Shown piece after piece: positions 55,061-64,000 of a stretch of DNA of 64,000 bases (position 1 is the stretch's first letter; each line of letters begins with the position of its first letter). Made by a program: the position numbers and the translations under genes. This DNA is from Merzomyia westermanni (Eukaryota > Arthropoda > Insecta > Diptera > Tephritidae). The DNA lies in the NCBI GenBank assembly GCA_949987695.1, contig OX465291.1, forward strand, positions 105,068,994-105,132,993. The letters run 5' to 3'. The notes under the pieces were generated by a model that saw only the letters and a program-made list of their open reading frames with translations, ran no database searches and was not told where the DNA came from.

Positions 55061-57049
55061 CTATGATCTTATTTTATAATTGAAAAAGTTATGTGTCTTG
55101 TTTTGACGCTTATTTAGATTAGGATCGGTTTCTCTTATGAGAAACCAACAGTAGTCGCCCATCATAGCGACATCCCAGAATCCTTGATACCGACTTTCAA
55201 TCACTTTCATTTGCTGGTGAAACCTTTCGCCATGCTCGTCACTTTCGTCGCCAAGATTTTGCGGGAAAAAATTTAAGTGGGAGTGTAAGAAATGAATTTT
55301 TAAAGACATATTTACTCCTGAAAGAAAATAAAAAAGTAAATTAGATAAATACATAAGTGACACATTAGTATATAATTTTCTTAGGCTGGATTTATCTTTC
55401 AATTCAGAACAAATTTTTTGTTTATATTTTTCCCGTTCTTGTTTGTTCGGAACTGGACGATGAATTCAGATTTATGGCTATATATTCTCATGTAAATTTA
55501 TGTAATATATAATTTATTATAATAAGTTTTTTTATTTACCCATTTCCGCATAGTTTTTGATTAAGTCGTTCACTATCATCTCGTAGTTAGGACTTTTGTG
55601 TTTGCCTAAAAAAGAAGTAACGACCTTTTCAAAAGAATCCCACGCTGCTGCCTCCACTGGTGACAATAGTTCTTTGAAATGGTTATTGGTCATCATTTTA
55701 CTTATTTGCGGTCCCACAAAAATCCCTTCCTTTATTTTTGTTTCTGAAATCTCTGGGAAGATTGTCTTCAAATGATGAAAAGCTTCGCCTTCTTTGTCCA
55801 AAGCCTTCACAAAGTTTTTGATAAGGCCGAGCTTGATGTGGAGCGGAGGTAGAATTATTTTTTCCTTCTTTATAAGTGGAGAGTATTTTATGTTATCTAC
55901 CCCAACTTGAAACTCCATTCGTTCTGGCCAATCCTTTATGATGTAGTGGTCTTGACGAGCTCGGCTATCCCATTTGCATAGAAAGCAACAGTATTTTGTG
56001 TATCCACTTTGTAGACCACATAGCATTCCAACGACTTTAAGATCGGCACATATTTTCCAATCATGTTCTTCGTATTTGATTAACTTGAGCAATTTTTGCA
56101 TTATCTCATATGTTTCCTTCGTATTTACTGCATGCGCGATCGGGATAGATGGCTTTTGGTTGCCAATATGCAATAATACGGCCTTTAAACTTAATTTATT
56201 GCCGTCTATGAACAATCGCCACTCTTTTGAATCATATGGTTCACCAAATTGTTTGAATAGACCAGCAATGTCTTTGCAGTAACAAACACTGTCCTCCTTC
56301 GTATAGTACTTGGAAAATTCTTCGTGACGAGTTCTATAATATGTTACCTTAACATCGGATGAAACAAATTTAAATTGTTGCATTCGAGAGGCGTGTAGTT
56401 CGGCCTTTTCCTTTGACAATTCCAAATCCCTTATCCAATCATTGAGTTGTGCTTGTGACAAAGAATTTCTTTCGTTTTCCGTTTGAAATTCAGTACAACA
56501 TGATGCCGCGTAATCAGATACTACTGTTGACAATGAAACTGGAGCCGGAACTAAAGTTAAATTTGATTCTGGCAATGTCGCTTCTGTTGAAATTAGTTCT
56601 GGTAATGACACTGTAGATACGCTCGCATAGGTTACTTTTCTGGACTTTCCAACCCCAAGTACTTTTGTAGTACAAATATAGCAGTCCGTTGAATGGCAAG
56701 TTGGTTCCCTCCACTTCATTGGTGTAATAAATTTCACACGTCGCCTAAATAGATACTTTCAGGAATTAGTCAGCTATGCATTAAAAGGGAACAAATTCCT
56801 AATTTTTACAACGTACCTTTTTGTTCCGGTTTCCGAAGAAATCAATTCGACTCGGCATGTGGTGCACACAGTGTTCGGTGTCCATGGTTTTTCATTGTTT
56901 TTAGGCTCAATTCCAAAACACTTATAGTATGTAACTTTCAAAGGATTTGAAAACACACGTCTCATACTTTTAACAATAAATTGACCGCAGATGAAACAGA
57001 ACATATCTGGATCATTTGTACACTCAAACTCTCGCGCCCTTTTATTCAT
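55061..57049 (-). CDS. Spliced transposase of the long-TIR transposon (564 aa)
   Basis: Three exons by splice-site reading: 57049-56817, 56744-55540 and 55317-55061, joined in frame (AAA AG|G and G|GA) with GT-AG introns of 72 and 222 bases. The total is 1695 nt with stop and no interruption. The N-terminus (MNKRAREFECTNDPDMFCFICGQ) has a Cys cluster (CFIC ... VCTTC), and CHSTDCYIC follows, suggesting zinc-binding DNA recognition. The middle reads WRLFIDGNKLSLKAVLLHIG, DWKICADLKVVGMLCGLQSG and CCFLCKWDSRARQDHY; these contain conserved Asp that I take as catalytic candidates. The C-terminus has LGDESDEHGERFHQQMKVIE. I recognise it as a family widespread in arthropod genomes, probably CMC-like, but am not certain of the superfamily. 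Confidence 0.75.
55318..55539 (-). other. Transposase intron 2
   Basis: Donor ATGG|GTAAAT and acceptor TTTCTTTCAG|GAGTAA. Removing it joins NYAEMG to VNMSLKIHFL in frame. Confidence 0.75.
56745..56816 (-). other. Transposase intron 1
   Basis: Donor AAAAG|GTACGT and acceptor TATTTAG|GCGACG. 72 bases, a normal size for a dipteran intron. Removing it joins ETGTK to RRRVKFITP. Confidence 0.75.
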
Positions 57050-57251
57050 TTTTTATTTTAAGTAAATGACGGGTTATAAACTGCAATTATAAACTGAACA
57101 GTATCCGGCGAGCCTTGCAGATATTATGAAGGAACAAGGCGCATGTACTCTTATTTATACTTAGATCCAGTAAAAATTCAAGCCTACCTAAACAAAAAGG
57201 TTCCCTAGTTCTACAAAGAAAACACTACCTGCCTCAAAAATATGCTCTTGT

Positions 57252-57264
57252 TTAAAATGTACCT
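57252..57264 (+). repeat. 13-bp target-site duplication, 3' side of LINE
   Basis: TTAAAATGTACCT, repeated exactly at 58007-58019. Confidence 0.95.
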
Positions 57265-58006
57265 CTTCTTCTTCTTTAAATGGTCATCTAACCGCCTGGG
57301 CGATTTTGACCGTCCAACATAGCTCGCCAGTCGTTTCTTCGTTGCGCCAACTGGCGCCAATTGGAAACACCGCGGGATCGCAAATCGGTCTCCACTTGGT
57401 CCTTCCATCGGAGTGGTGGTCTCCCTCTTCCTCTGCTTCCACCGGCGGGTGCCGATAAGAATACCTTCTGGGCTGGAGCATCTTCGCTCATTCGCACTAC
57501 GTGGCCTAGCCAGCGAAGCCGCTGTGTTTTAATTCGCTGAACTATGTCGGCGTCTGCGTAAAGTTCATACAGCTCATCATTAAATCTTCTTCGGTACTCG
57601 CCGTCGCCAACGCGTAGAGGTCCACAAATCTTTCGAAGAACCTTTCTCTCGAATACTCCCAGAGCCGCCTCATCAGATGTTGTTAGTGTCCACGCTTCTG
57701 CACCATATAGCAGGACGGGTGCGATGAGTGACTTGTAGAGTGTTATTTTCGTTCGTCGAGAGAGGACTTTACTTTTCAATTGCCTACTCAGTCCGAAGTA
57801 GCATTTGTTTGCAAGAGTGATTCTTCGTCGGATTTCTAGGCTAACATTATTGTTGGTATTAATGCTGGTTCCCAGGTAAACGAAGTCCTTTACTATTTCG
57901 AAATTATTGCTGCCAACAGTGGCTTGGTTGCCAAGGCGCGAATGCGCTGACTCTTTGCATGATGACAGAAGGTACTTCGTTTTGCCCTCGTTCACCACCA
58001 ATCCCA
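57265..58006 (-). mobile_element. 5'-truncated LINE (RTE-like RT tail) with 13-bp TSD
   Basis: 742 bp on the minus strand, from inside the RT thumb to a (GAA)n tail, flanked by perfect 13-bp TSDs. It carries an uninterrupted reading frame: VYLGTSINTNNNVSLEIRRR, SLIAPVLLYGAEAWTLT, RLRWLGHVVRMSEDAPAQKV and GRGRPPLRWKDQVETDL. These are the typical C-terminal motifs of an RTE-like LINE family. It is a recent insertion within the long-TIR transposon, between transposase exon 1 and the right arm. Confidence 0.9.
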
Positions 58007-58641
58007 TTAAAATGTACCTAGGTTTGAGAAAACGACACTAACAGCTTTTTGTATCTAATAACTTTTCGAAAATCTACCTGCTAACTAACTGATATACGAA
58101 TACTAACACATATGTACCAGTAGGGTACTTAAGCATTAAATGGATATATTTACTTGAATGCTTATAACTTTTGTATTAGTTCATCGATTTTGTTCACTGA
58201 TAGCTTATTTTTTTTGTAATAAAACAGAGCTTAGAGGGGGGAAAAAATATCTGCAAAAAAACAAAAAGTTTTCGAGATGCTTCCTCGCAAAGTACAAATT
58301 TTTTTATATTTTTACAAAAAAAATTTAAAAAATCCGTAATGATTGTTCAATATGTTTGAATCTGCAGGACCTAGCAAAAAGTGTTGTATGTACTGATTAT
58401 AGTAAATTTTATAAGCTTTCAAATTTTTCAAACCGTTTTGGAAGAGCTCAGTTTGTTCTTGAGATATACACGATTAAGTGGAGCCATCTTTTTTGTTTTT
58501 TGAAATAACGGTAAATCGTAAATATCTCAAAAACGGTACCATTCAAGTAAAAATAACCTTGGTTTTCGGAATTAGGAGGTGATTTTACATAGGAATTTCA
58601 CTATGGCGTCTCTGGTGCATTTTGGCTGTAAACCAGTGTTA

Positions 58642-58750
58642 TTAAAAGCTTTTTAATTGAACAGAGTAGGAAAAATGTTTAGGGACAACTGCCATAGCTT
58701 TTCTTATAGATCCATTTCGGAAGCTGTTAAGCTTCTTCATCAGAGAAATT
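58642..58750 (-). repeat. Repeat family X, copy 4, right part, with hammerhead-like core
   Basis: Contains ACAGAGTAGGAAAAATGTTT and CCATAGCTTTTCTTATAGAT. On the minus strand at 58743-58715 it has CTGATGA, stem GAAGC, loop TTAACA, stem GCTTC and GAAA. Compared with copy 1, only the loop differs (TTAGCA to TTAACA). Confidence 0.65.
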
Positions 58751-59230
58751 TTGGCACGCATTGCTAACCATTCAGCTAACAATACGCTGGTTTTGATGTC
58801 ATCTAAACTCCTAGTTCTATTCTTCTTTACCATGTGCATGAACCACTTCCGCCATTTGACAGTTAGTAGTGTGATCATGATGGATTTTTTGACAGATTTG
58901 TTTTATCAGCAGAGAGATAATCAAGTTTTTTGTATTTTCGAAAATATTCTACATATAAAAAGTGGGCTCGCGTATCATCCGATTTTACATTTTAAATAGC
59001 GCTCGGCGATAAGTGCCAAGGAATCTGCATACCAAATTTCATTGAGATATCTCAAAATTTACCCAAGTTATCGGGCTAACAGGCGGACGGACGGACGGAT
59101 GGACATGGCTTAATCAATTTCTCTTTTCCTCCTGAAAATTTTGATATGCATAAGTCAATATCTATCTCGATTCGTTATGCCGTTACATACTACCGTTAGA
59201 CAAATGAATTTAATATACCTATTGTAGTGG
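58751..59230. repeat. Dipteran dispersed repeat with (GGAC)n
   Basis: 58985-59160 has CATACCAAATTTCATTGAGA, GGACGGACGGACGGATGGAC and ATGGCTTAATCAATTTCTC, a texture shared with other non-coding repeats in the window. No gene was recognised. Confidence 0.5.
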
Positions 59231-60183
59231 CACTTATATACTTGTTTTTAGTTTACTTTTATATTTTGTTTATATAGTTAAATTTCTATGATACTTTTGT
59301 TTGTATGCCAACAAATGTTACAAAATTTTTATTCTATTTTTAAATTTAAAAATAAATAAACGAATTTTTTTAAATATAAATAATTGTATTATAAAATACT
59401 AAAATGGCGATCCTACCATCGAACCAGATCAACAATCTACATCTTAATTACCTCTATATCTACGATTCATCAATACACATTGATAAACCGAACCAGATCA
59501 ATTTAACTACATCTATTTTCATCTCTACTTCTGCACTGCAAATCATCACTACAAATACTCAATATCGCAAAATATTCAATAATTTACAACGTGGTGAATT
59601 GTTATTTATGCAAAAACGTAATAAGTGATTAACTAAAACAATTTATTTTATACAAAACTATTTTATAAACAATTAATATATTAAAAAACGTGTATTAATT
59701 TATTTACTCAAATCTAATCTACAAAATATTTATTTCATCAATTAAATGTGTGCAGTCTTGTATTTAACATAATAAAATCCATATTCCAACAAAAAAAAAT
59801 TAATAAAAAATAATTTTTCAAATATTCAACATTTAATTAAAAATACTACAACAAAAATTTTAACAACAATAATTTAACAAGAAAAACTAAAGCAGAAGTT
59901 GATGACCAATAAGGAATATACTTTTAAATAGCTGTATCAATTGAAATAGTAAACAATTTTTTTTTTAAATCACAATTAAATTTTGGTGAGCTACCTATAT
60001 TTATTTAATTCTTAATTTAATCTATCCATTAAATCTAACTTTATCAATAATATTTAAAATTAACTAAATAATAATTTCTTTCAAATTAAATTATATATTA
60101 AATGTAAATCTTTGTATTTGTAAACTCCATCTCCAGTGTATTAATTTTATAAATACATATATATTTATTTTTCATTTAAAAGA
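59231..60183 (+). other. AT-rich leader of gypsy element, possible 5' LTR
   Basis: Very AT-rich with no coding content. TGGCGATCCTACCATCGAA at about 59404 resembles a tRNA primer-binding site of gypsy elements (starts TGG). LTR borders cannot be fixed without the 3' end, which lies beyond the window. Confidence 0.4.
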
Positions 60184-61248
60184 ATGGTTTTAACAAGGTC
60201 TCAAGAAGTTAATATAGATGAAACCATGCCTCTTACTCATAGTCCAGCAACCTCATCACGAATACCTCAAACTAATCTTTCTTCAATAACTACTTCAAAT
60301 ATTCAACTTCTACAAAATCCAATAACCACAATCACAACAACTGCAATTTCAACACCAATAACTACTTCAAATTTGCAACTTCTACAAAATCCAATAACCA
60401 CAATTACAACAAATACAATTCAATCACCAATAATAACAACACTTAATCAAAATATTTACCCAACATCAATTCTTATAAATACTTTACCAACACCTTTTGT
60501 TACAATGCAATCTTTTCAAAATAATCAACCAATCCATACATTTCTTAAATTACCACAATTTTGGTGTGATAACCCCGAAGTATGGTTTATTCATGCCGAA
60601 GCTCAATTTATTATAAATAATATACATGATGATTTATTAAAATTTCACAATATTTTAATTGCTCTTCCATAAGAAATTGTGTCAAAAATATTAAATATTA
60701 TAAATCTGCCACCATTAACAAACAAATATGAAACTATTAAAAGAATATTATGTGAGAGATTAACTATATCTGAAGATAGTCGAATAGAACTACTTTTCTC
60801 TAAAACTCAGCTTGGTGATAAGAAACCCTCTGAGTTATATCGCGAAATGAAATGTCTAATTGGTGCAAGTTCAATTATTGGGCAAGAATTACTTTATAAA
60901 CTTTGGTTACGTAAGTTACCACAACAGATTCACGCACATTCAACATCTTGTGATAATGAAACTATAGACAATAAAATTAATATTGCTGACAAAATTTATC
61001 ATCTTTATATTCAATCACAAGTATCTTCAATTTCTCAAAATTCTCCTTTAGATCAAAGTATTCAAAATTTAACTCATTTAACTTCGATACTTTGCGAAAA
61101 TTTAAATAAATTAACTCTTGATGTAAATGAATTGCGAACAAATACAAAATATAATGAACGAAATAATTTTAACAATAAAAATAAAAGATCATTTAGGGAA
61201 CGGTCAAATTCTCCCAATATCCTGGTATCATTTGAAATTTGGGAATAA
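60184..61248 (+). pseudogene. CsRn1-like gypsy gag with one internal stop
   Basis: ATG at 60184. The N-terminus is Thr/Ile-rich with an internal peptide repeat (TTSN(I/L)QLLQNPITTIT, twice). The capsid motif LPQFWCDNPEVWFIHAEAQF follows, then KYETIKRILCERLTISEDSR and GDKKPSELYREMKCLIG, typical of CsRn1-like gags. A TAA at 60670-60672 replaces what is probably Gln (ALP-stop-EIVSKILN). Otherwise the frame is open to 61248. Confidence 0.85.
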
Positions 61249-61630
61249 TGCTGTCAAATGTATTGAACCATGCAAATTGTTTAATACAAAATAAAATCAT
61301 TTAAATTGAGTTGTTCTATCATTCCGGTTGATAGAAGTAAAGTAAAACCAGCTAGCCGCCTTTTTATTTTCGATAAGCAAAACAAACTTAGTTTCTTAAT
61401 AGATACAGGAGCTGTTGTATCAGTAATTCCTGATATTTCTTAGAAAAATTTGGGCTTATAGTAGATATTAAAAATAAATTAATTATAGATTCAGAAACAA
61501 AATTAAAAGTTATGGGTTCTTTTGGTTTTTGTGAAATTTTTGAATTAAAATTGGAATTAAAAGTTAATAAATTTTCCGAACTAATCAAACAATATCCTGA
61601 GGTTATTGCTGAACCAAATTATACTAAAAT

Positions 61631-61640
61631 AGTTAAACAC
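61631..61640 (+). repeat. 10-bp target-site duplication, left of SINE
   Basis: AGTTAAACAC, repeated exactly at 62000-62009. Removing the SINE and one copy restores the gypsy reading frame across VKH|NSVHRIETKG. Confidence 0.95.
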
Positions 61641-61999
61641 GGCGGCCGCCGTGGTGTGAAGGTAGTGTTGCCGGCCTACCACACCGAAGGTCCATGGTTC
61701 GAGCCCTGGTACAGGTAACATCAAAAGTGATTTGAAAAAAGTTTTTCAAAACGGGGTCGCCCCTCGGCAGTGGTTTGGCAAACTCTCCGAGTGTATTTCT
61801 GCCACGACAGGCTTCTCAGCAAAAAATTCGTCTCCTTTGTAGATGCCGTTCGGAGTCGGCAAAAAACTGTAGGTCCCACCAATTTGTAGGGAAAATTCAA
61901 ATCGGCACACCACAAATTGGAAGAGAAGCTTGGCGCAAAAATCTCTTAGGAGGTTTATGATGATATACCTGTTGTATATCGCGCCATAGAGAGAGAGAG
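61641..61999 (+). mobile_element. tRNA-derived SINE, full-length with TSD
   Basis: 359 bp. The tRNA-like head has a B box GGTTCGAGCCC (61696-61706; consensus GGTTCGANTCC) and a weak A box around 61651-61665. The body contains CTCGGCAGTGGTTTGGCAAA, and the 3' end is TATATCGCGCC followed by (GA)n. A perfect 10-bp TSD flanks it. It would be transcribed by RNA polymerase III and moved by a partner LINE. Other copies are at 27352-27530 and 690-930 (minus). Confidence 0.88.
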
Positions 62000-62128
62000 A
62001 GTTAAACACAACAGTGTTCATAGAATTGAAACTAAAGGAATTTTACCATTTTCAAGACCACGTTGTTTAGATCCCGTTAAATTTAAATGGCCAAAACTGA
62101 ATTCGAGTATTTAGTTACAATTGTTATA

Positions 62129-63411
62129 CAGGGTGGCTGATGAAAGCCGCTACCAAAAAAAAAATTTAATTAATTTTTTTCTATTTAATGAATCTGGTTA
62201 TTTTTTTTTTAAATTGTAGATTGACTTTTACATTTAACAAAAATGGACAACTGGGACACTGAAACAAGAATTTGGATTGTCCGCCGCTATCACGCACTGG
62301 AGTCCGTAGTTTCGGTTCAAAGAGAGTATAGGCGCACGTTTGGCGGCAATCCTCCGAGCAGATGGACCTTAATAAGACTTGTAAACAATTTTGCCGAGCA
62401 TGGGACAGTCAACAGAAGACCTTACCATCGAAACCCTTCAGTTCGAACGGAGGAAACAATCGCTGCTGTAGCTGCTGCCATACAAAACAATCCACGTGTT
62501 TCGACAAGAAGCTTATCTGCTCAAATGGGTGTAAGCAGACAGTCATTACAGTCAATTATGCACAAAAATTTGGACTTATTCCCATATAAAATTCAAATGG
62601 CCAACAAACTGAACGCTGCAGACTTGCCGATTCGCTTGGAATTTTGCCAGAAGATGCTTCAAATGGTGGAAGAGGATGGAAACACGAGGCCCATTTCGAT
62701 TTAAACGGCAACATAACAGAATTGTCGAATATGGAGTGCTTCCAACCCACAGATACTCCATGAGACGGAATTGCATCCACTTCGTGTCACAGTGTGGTGT
62801 GCAGTTTCATCACGCTGCATTGTCGGGCCCTACTTCTTCGAAGAAAACGGTCACACCGTTACGGTTACTGGAGACCGTTACTTGAGCATGTTGAGAGAGT
62901 TTTTCTATCCAGAATTACGCCGAATGAGAATTTCTTTCAACTCTGTGTAGTTTCAGCAAGATGGTGCAGCTCCTGATATAGCCCAACCTGTTATGACAGA
63001 ATTGCGACGAAAATTTCCCAATAAGCTGATATCCAGAAACTCCACATTCCGTTGGCCACCCAGGTCGCCTGACCTTACTGCACCTGACTTTTTCTTGTGG
63101 GGTTATTGCAAACAGGAAGTCTTCAAAGCAAAACCAACAAATTTGAATGAACTAAGGCAATCCATTCGAGAAACAATTGCGGCTATTCCTGTCTCAACTC
63201 TCCAAGCAGTAATGAACAACTTTTTGGTAAGATGCCGCACATGCATCGACGAGCAGGGGGGGCATTTAAATTCCATTATTTTTAAAACTAATTAAGCTAT
63301 ATTTAATAAAATTTAATGAGCTTTAACATGAATAAAAGAAAAATGAATTCCATACACTGAAAAAAAAATTATTTGAGTTTCTTAATGTAGCAAAATTCAT
63401 CAGCCACCCTG
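62129..63411 (+). mobile_element. Rosa-like (DD41D) mariner, decayed
   Basis: 1283 bp with TIRs CAGGGTGGCTGATGAA at both ends, flanked by TA (62127-62128, 63412-63413). It is inserted in the gypsy element between the protease-RT linker and the RT. It belongs to a different family from the copies at 44223 and 53724. Confidence 0.92.
62243..63295 (+). pseudogene. DD41D mariner transposase, frameshifted
   Basis: 62243-62704 is the DNA-binding half (MDNWDTETRIWIVRRYHALE, RTEETIAAVAAAIQNNPRVS). The catalytic half is split over frames: DLNGNI-type sequence after 62680, FQQDGAAPDIAQ near 62955 (second Asp), and 62993-63295 with SPDLTAPDFFLWGYCKQEVF (third Asp, D41D spacing). At least three indels or stops inactivate it. 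It ends at 63293-63295 (GGHLNSIIFKTN). Confidence 0.88.
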
Positions 63412-63413
63412 TA

Positions 63414-64000
63414 TGTAGACCTTCAAATTCTTCTTCTGCTTCACCTTTACATTTAGTTTCAAAAAAGGAAGCCAATGATTGGCGTCCTTGCGGAGATTAT
63501 AGAAGACTTAATATGGTAACAGTACCAGATCGTTATCCACTTCCACATATTCATAATTTACCCATAGATTTCAAAAATAAAACTATATTCTCAAAGCTAG
63601 ATTTAGTTCGTGCATATCATCAAATCCAGTTGCACCTGAAGATGTACATAAAACACCTTTTGGTTTATTAGAATTTCTGCGTATGCCTCTTGGATTGAGA
63701 AACAGTGCTCAAGCCTTTCCACGTTTTATTAATAAAACATTTTTTGGTCTACATTTTGTTTTTGCATATGTATATGATATATTAATAGCTAGTGAAAATG
63801 AGAAACAACATCTTGAACTCTTAAAAATTGTTTTTAAACATCTTGAACAATATGGTCTTAATATTAAGCCGTAAAAATGTATTTTTGGTTCATCTGTTAT
63901 AAATTTTTTAAGTAATGAAATCTCCGAAAACGGGATTAAACCCTCAGAAGATCGAGTAGAAATACTTACTAATTTTGAAAAACCGAGTTCAATTAATAAA
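63414..64000 (+). pseudogene. CsRn1-like gypsy RT, cut by window end
   Basis: Continues the gypsy after the mariner: SSSASPLHLVSKKEANDWRP, GDYRRLNMVTVPDRYPLPHI, FSKLDLVRAYHQI (first Asp), a shift near 63630, then RMPLGLRNSAQAFPRFINKTF. The catalytic box reads VFAYVYDILIAS, so YVDD has become YVYD. LEQYGLNIKP is followed by a stop (TAA) where KC is expected. The copy is dead, and RNase H and integrase lie outside the window. Confidence 0.88.

Larger units (their letters stand above)
53185..58638 (-). mobile_element. Long-TIR transposon (CACTGG ends), CMC-like
   Basis: 5454 bp. Inverted arms of about 510-530 bp (53185-53718 and 58131-58638) begin CACTGG on both sides. Comparison with the uninterrupted repeat X (AATTAATTATTAAA at 32120) shows a 3-bp TTA duplication (53182-53184, 58639-58641). 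CACT(A/G) ends with a 3-bp TSD point to the CACTA/Mirage/Chapaev (CMC) group. It encodes a 3-exon transposase on the minus strand. Two later insertions sit inside: a rosa-like mariner (53724-55024) and a LINE 3' end (57265-58006). The superfamily call is provisional. Confidence 0.8.
61249..62118 (+). pseudogene. CsRn1-like gypsy protease and linker, split by SINE
   Basis: 61300-61440 reads RLFIFDKQNKLSFLIDTGAVVSVIP, the aspartic protease DTGA motif. 61512-61640 continues to YPEVIAEPNYTKIVKH. After the SINE, 62010-62118 resumes with NSVHRIETKGILPFSRPRCLDPVKF, the conserved protease-RT linker of gypsy elements. A stop at 61441 and a shift near 62100 interrupt it. Confidence 0.8.

Noticed and set aside
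61641..61720. Functional tRNA gene
   Set aside because: Only the B box is good; the cloverleaf is not complete, and the sequence repeats as the head of a SINE.

Overview
The window looks like AT-rich, repeat-dense nuclear DNA from a higher dipteran, plausibly a tephritid fruit fly. I infer this from the transposon spectrum: BEL/Pao and Ty3/gypsy LTR elements, Jockey-like and LOA-like LINEs, Penelope-like elements, DD34D and DD41D ('rosa'-type) mariners, and Helitron-like debris. One fragment of a conserved animal gene (RCC2-like, minus strand, 18861-19310) is present. I see no convincing intact host gene, rRNA, tRNA or CRISPR array. Almost everything is transposable-element material, much of it nested.

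Layout. 1-7.2 kb: LINE and gypsy remnants, an AT-rich inverted repeat family and a rosa-like mariner derivative with an internal triplication. 6.9-17.2 kb: a BEL/Pao element (gag, protease, RT, RNase H, integrase) whose gag is split by a 4.07 kb Jockey-like LINE (7840-11907) with a perfect 13-bp target-site duplication (TSD). 17.2-30 kb: decayed DNA with the RCC2-like fragment, LINE, gypsy, BEL and Penelope pieces, a hAT-like foldback holding a tRNA-derived SINE, and a piggyBac-type MITE. 31-43.5 kb: a three-level LINE nest (35890-36017 inside 33870-36745 inside 32900-37925), a CsRn1-like gypsy remnant, dipteran tandem repeats and a Helitron-type helicase fragment. 44.2-45.5 kb: an intact-looking rosa-like transposon. 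47.7-51.7 kb: two Penelope-like copies head to head as a large inverted repeat. 52.1-53.1 kb: a DD34D mariner. 53.2-58.6 kb: a 5.45 kb long-TIR transposon starting CACTGG with a 3-exon transposase gene. It is interrupted by a second rosa copy and by a LINE 3' end with a 13-bp TSD. 60.2-64 kb: a CsRn1-like gypsy element running off the window, interrupted by a SINE with a 10-bp TSD and by a decayed rosa-like mariner.

The most interesting items are: (i) the long-TIR transposon with a spliced, apparently uninterrupted 564-residue transposase; (ii) a tRNA-derived SINE family with three copies, one of them recently inserted; (iii) hammerhead-like motifs in three distinct tail or repeat families, two of them tied to Penelope-like material; (iv) a 2A-like motif at the N-terminus of the Jockey-like LINE, plus two short derivatives that keep the LINE 5' end; (v) two full-length rosa-like (DD41D) transposons about 8 kb apart in opposite orientation. 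Nothing here forms a host pathway. The genes act as independent selfish elements, and their nesting gives a relative order of insertion. Family assignments rest on motifs recognised by eye, without database searches.
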